The notes beneath the pieces were generated by a model. The model was not told the DNA's origin, made no database searches, and saw nothing but the letters and a program-made list of their open reading frames with translations. A stretch of DNA of 64,000 nucleotides from Gordonia sp. 'Campus' (GTDB taxonomy: Bacteria; Actinomycetota; Actinomycetes; Mycobacteriales; Mycobacteriaceae): positions 248,001 through 312,000 of the forward strand of contig NZ_JAKOIW010000002.1 of NCBI RefSeq assembly GCF_022206305.1. Reading direction: 5' to 3'. Below are positions 63,081-64,000 of the stretch, one piece after another; the first letter of the stretch is position 1; every line of letters starts with the position of its first letter. Made by a program: the position numbers and the translations under genes.

Positions 63081-64000
63081 GTGAACGGCGGTGGGCATTT
63101 CCCCGTGGTGAACGTCGAACCCGGTGCCGCGGGCCGGGATCGGTTGGACTCGCGGGTGCCGACGATCGGTGTCGAAGAGGAATTCGTCCTCGTCGACCGC
63201 GATTCCGGGCGTCCGGTCGGACGCAACCGCGAGGTCGCGGCTGCCGCATCGGCCCGTGGGCTCGACCTCGAACTCGAATTGACCTCGTCCCAGGTCGAGA
63301 TCGCCACGCCGACGGCGGTGTCGGGCGAGGAGATCGGTACGCATCTGCGCCGACTCCGCACCATCCTGGTCGACGCGGCCCGTGAGGTCGGTGTCGACGT
63401 CGTCGCGTGCGGAGTGCCACCGAGGGTGCCGGACTCGTTCCCGGTGACCGACACCGGTCGGTACCGGGCCATCGCCGCCCGGTACGGAATGCTCGCCCAC
63501 GAGCAGGGGATCAGCGGCTGCCATGTGCACGTCGGTGTGCCCGACACCGACACGGCGGTGTCGGTCTGCAACTGGATGCGGCCGTGGTTGCCTGCTCTGC
63601 TCGCGGTGTCGGCGAACTCGGCCATCTACCGAGACGCCGACTCCGGGCACGCCAGCTGGCGCTCGGTGCTGTGGTCACGGTGGCCCGCGGCGGGGCCGCC
63701 CCCGCACCTGCGCTCGGCCGAGCACTACGCCGACATCGTGAAAGTTCTGGTCGCCACCGGCGCGATCCTCGATCCCCACATGCTGTATTGGGACGTCCGC
63801 CCGTCGGATCACCTGCCGACGGTCGAGGTGCGCGTCGGGGACGTCCAGATGCGGGTCGAGGAGACCCAGGCGTTCGCCTCGATCGTCCGTGCGGCCGTCA
63901 TGACCGCACTCGACGACGGTGCAACGGGCGCGCGGGCAAGCGCGGTGCTGGACTCGGCGCTGCTGTCGGCCGCGTACTGGACAGCGGCTCATGACGGGCT
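63081..64000 (+). CDS. Glutamate-cysteine ligase family protein (YbdK type carboxylate-amine ligase), partial
   Basis: An open frame runs from GTG 63081 (or 63105) to the window edge. The 306 visible residues include VPTIGVEEEFVLVD at about residue 24, ELELTSSQVEIATPTAVSGEEIG, GISGCHVHVGVPDTDTAV with a conserved H-V-H-V triad, NSAIYRDADSGHASWRSVLWSRW, and PTVEVRVGDVQMRVEET. These mark the GCS2/YbdK family (about 370 residues), ATP-grasp-like ligases joining a carboxylate to an amine. Glutamate-cysteine ligase activity is usually weak in this group. The C-terminus is missing because the window ends. Confidence 0.85.
   Translation, partial: MNGGGHFPVVNVEPGAAGRDRLDSRVPTIGVEEEFVLVDRDSGRPVGRNREVAAAASARGLDLELELTSSQVEIATPTAVSGEEIGTHLRRLRTILVDAAREVGVDVVACGVPPRVPDSFPVTDTGRYRAIAARYGMLAHEQGISGCHVHVGVPDTDTAVSVCNWMRPWLPALLAVSANSAIYRDADSGHASWRSVLWSRWPAAGPPPHLRSAEHYADIVKVLVATGAILDPHMLYWDVRPSDHLPTVEVRVGDVQMRVEETQAFASIVRAAVMTALDDGATGARASAVLDSALLSAAYWTAAHDG

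Noticed and set aside
60453-63650. 1065-residue antisense open frame over dxs and neighbours
   Set aside because: Antisense to two clearly real genes; composition rich in Arg/Gly/Asp/His typical of opposite-strand shadow in GC-rich DNA.
1-64000. CRISPR array, tRNA, rRNA, insertion sequence or prophage
   Set aside because: No repeat-spacer series, no tRNA-like cloverleaf or conserved rRNA segment, no transposase, integrase or terminal inverted repeats were seen.

Overview
The window is GC-rich, densely packed chromosomal DNA of a mycolic-acid-type actinobacterium. Gene content and order follow the Mycobacterium tuberculosis Rv2737c-Rv2682c region: recA-recX, miaB, the Rv2732c and Rv2731 types, the Rv2728c type, miaA, dapF, hflX, lexA, the chiZ type, nrdR, PAC2, ideR, sigB, the Rv2709-Rv2707 types, sigA, ppgK, suhB, cei, DUF4193, DUF3093, dut, the Rv2696c-Rv2693c types, ceoC-ceoB, the Rv2690c and Rv2689c types, and dxs. 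RecA has no intein. A gluABCD transporter, a corynebacterial-style fructose PTS block beside lexA, hrpA and a DUF3516 helicase are added. Gordonia or a near relative fits best; this is inference from gene order and composition, not a database result.

Layout. 1-2 kb: DUF3046 tail, recA, recX. 2-5.3 kb: glutamate-type ABC transporter (minus strand). 5.3-13.4 kb: tRNA modification (miaB, miaA), dapF, hflX and conserved unknowns. 13.4-19.5 kb: fructose PTS (ptsH, fruA, fruK, fruR, with ptsI divergent). 19.5-21.6 kb: SOS core (lexA, chiZ-like) and nrdR. 21.6-32.3 kb: hrpA, a class III aminotransferase, ahpC-ahpD with oxyR, the DUF3516 helicase and PAC2. 32.5-40.5 kb: lipoprotein, DUF4192, ideR, acuC with a GNAT/acyl-CoA synthetase fusion, sigB. 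40.7-48.4 kb: small conserved proteins, a YihY-type membrane protein, an SF2 helicase, a sulfite-exporter-type permease with a short Cys-containing leader ORF, sigA. 48.5-57.5 kb: ppgK, suhB, cei, dut and DUF genes, then the two TrkA-type potassium subunits. 57.6-64 kb: KimA-like permease, TrmA-like methyltransferase, dxs, and a glutamate-cysteine-ligase-like gene cut by the window end.

The main theme is transcriptional control and stress response: two primary-type sigma factors, IdeR, LexA, OxyR and NrdR. recA and the lexA/chiZ region carry both LexA boxes and the LexA-independent DNA-damage promoter motif (RecA-NDp, PafBC type). At least eleven starts have a TAnnnT box 6-8 nt upstream of an ATG or GTG, the signature of leaderless transcription. 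Three of these starts open tiny upstream ORFs (before acuC, the TauE/SafE-type exporter, and dxs). No tRNA, rRNA, CRISPR array, insertion sequence, phage or attachment site was seen; the window looks like stable core chromosome, not an accessory island.
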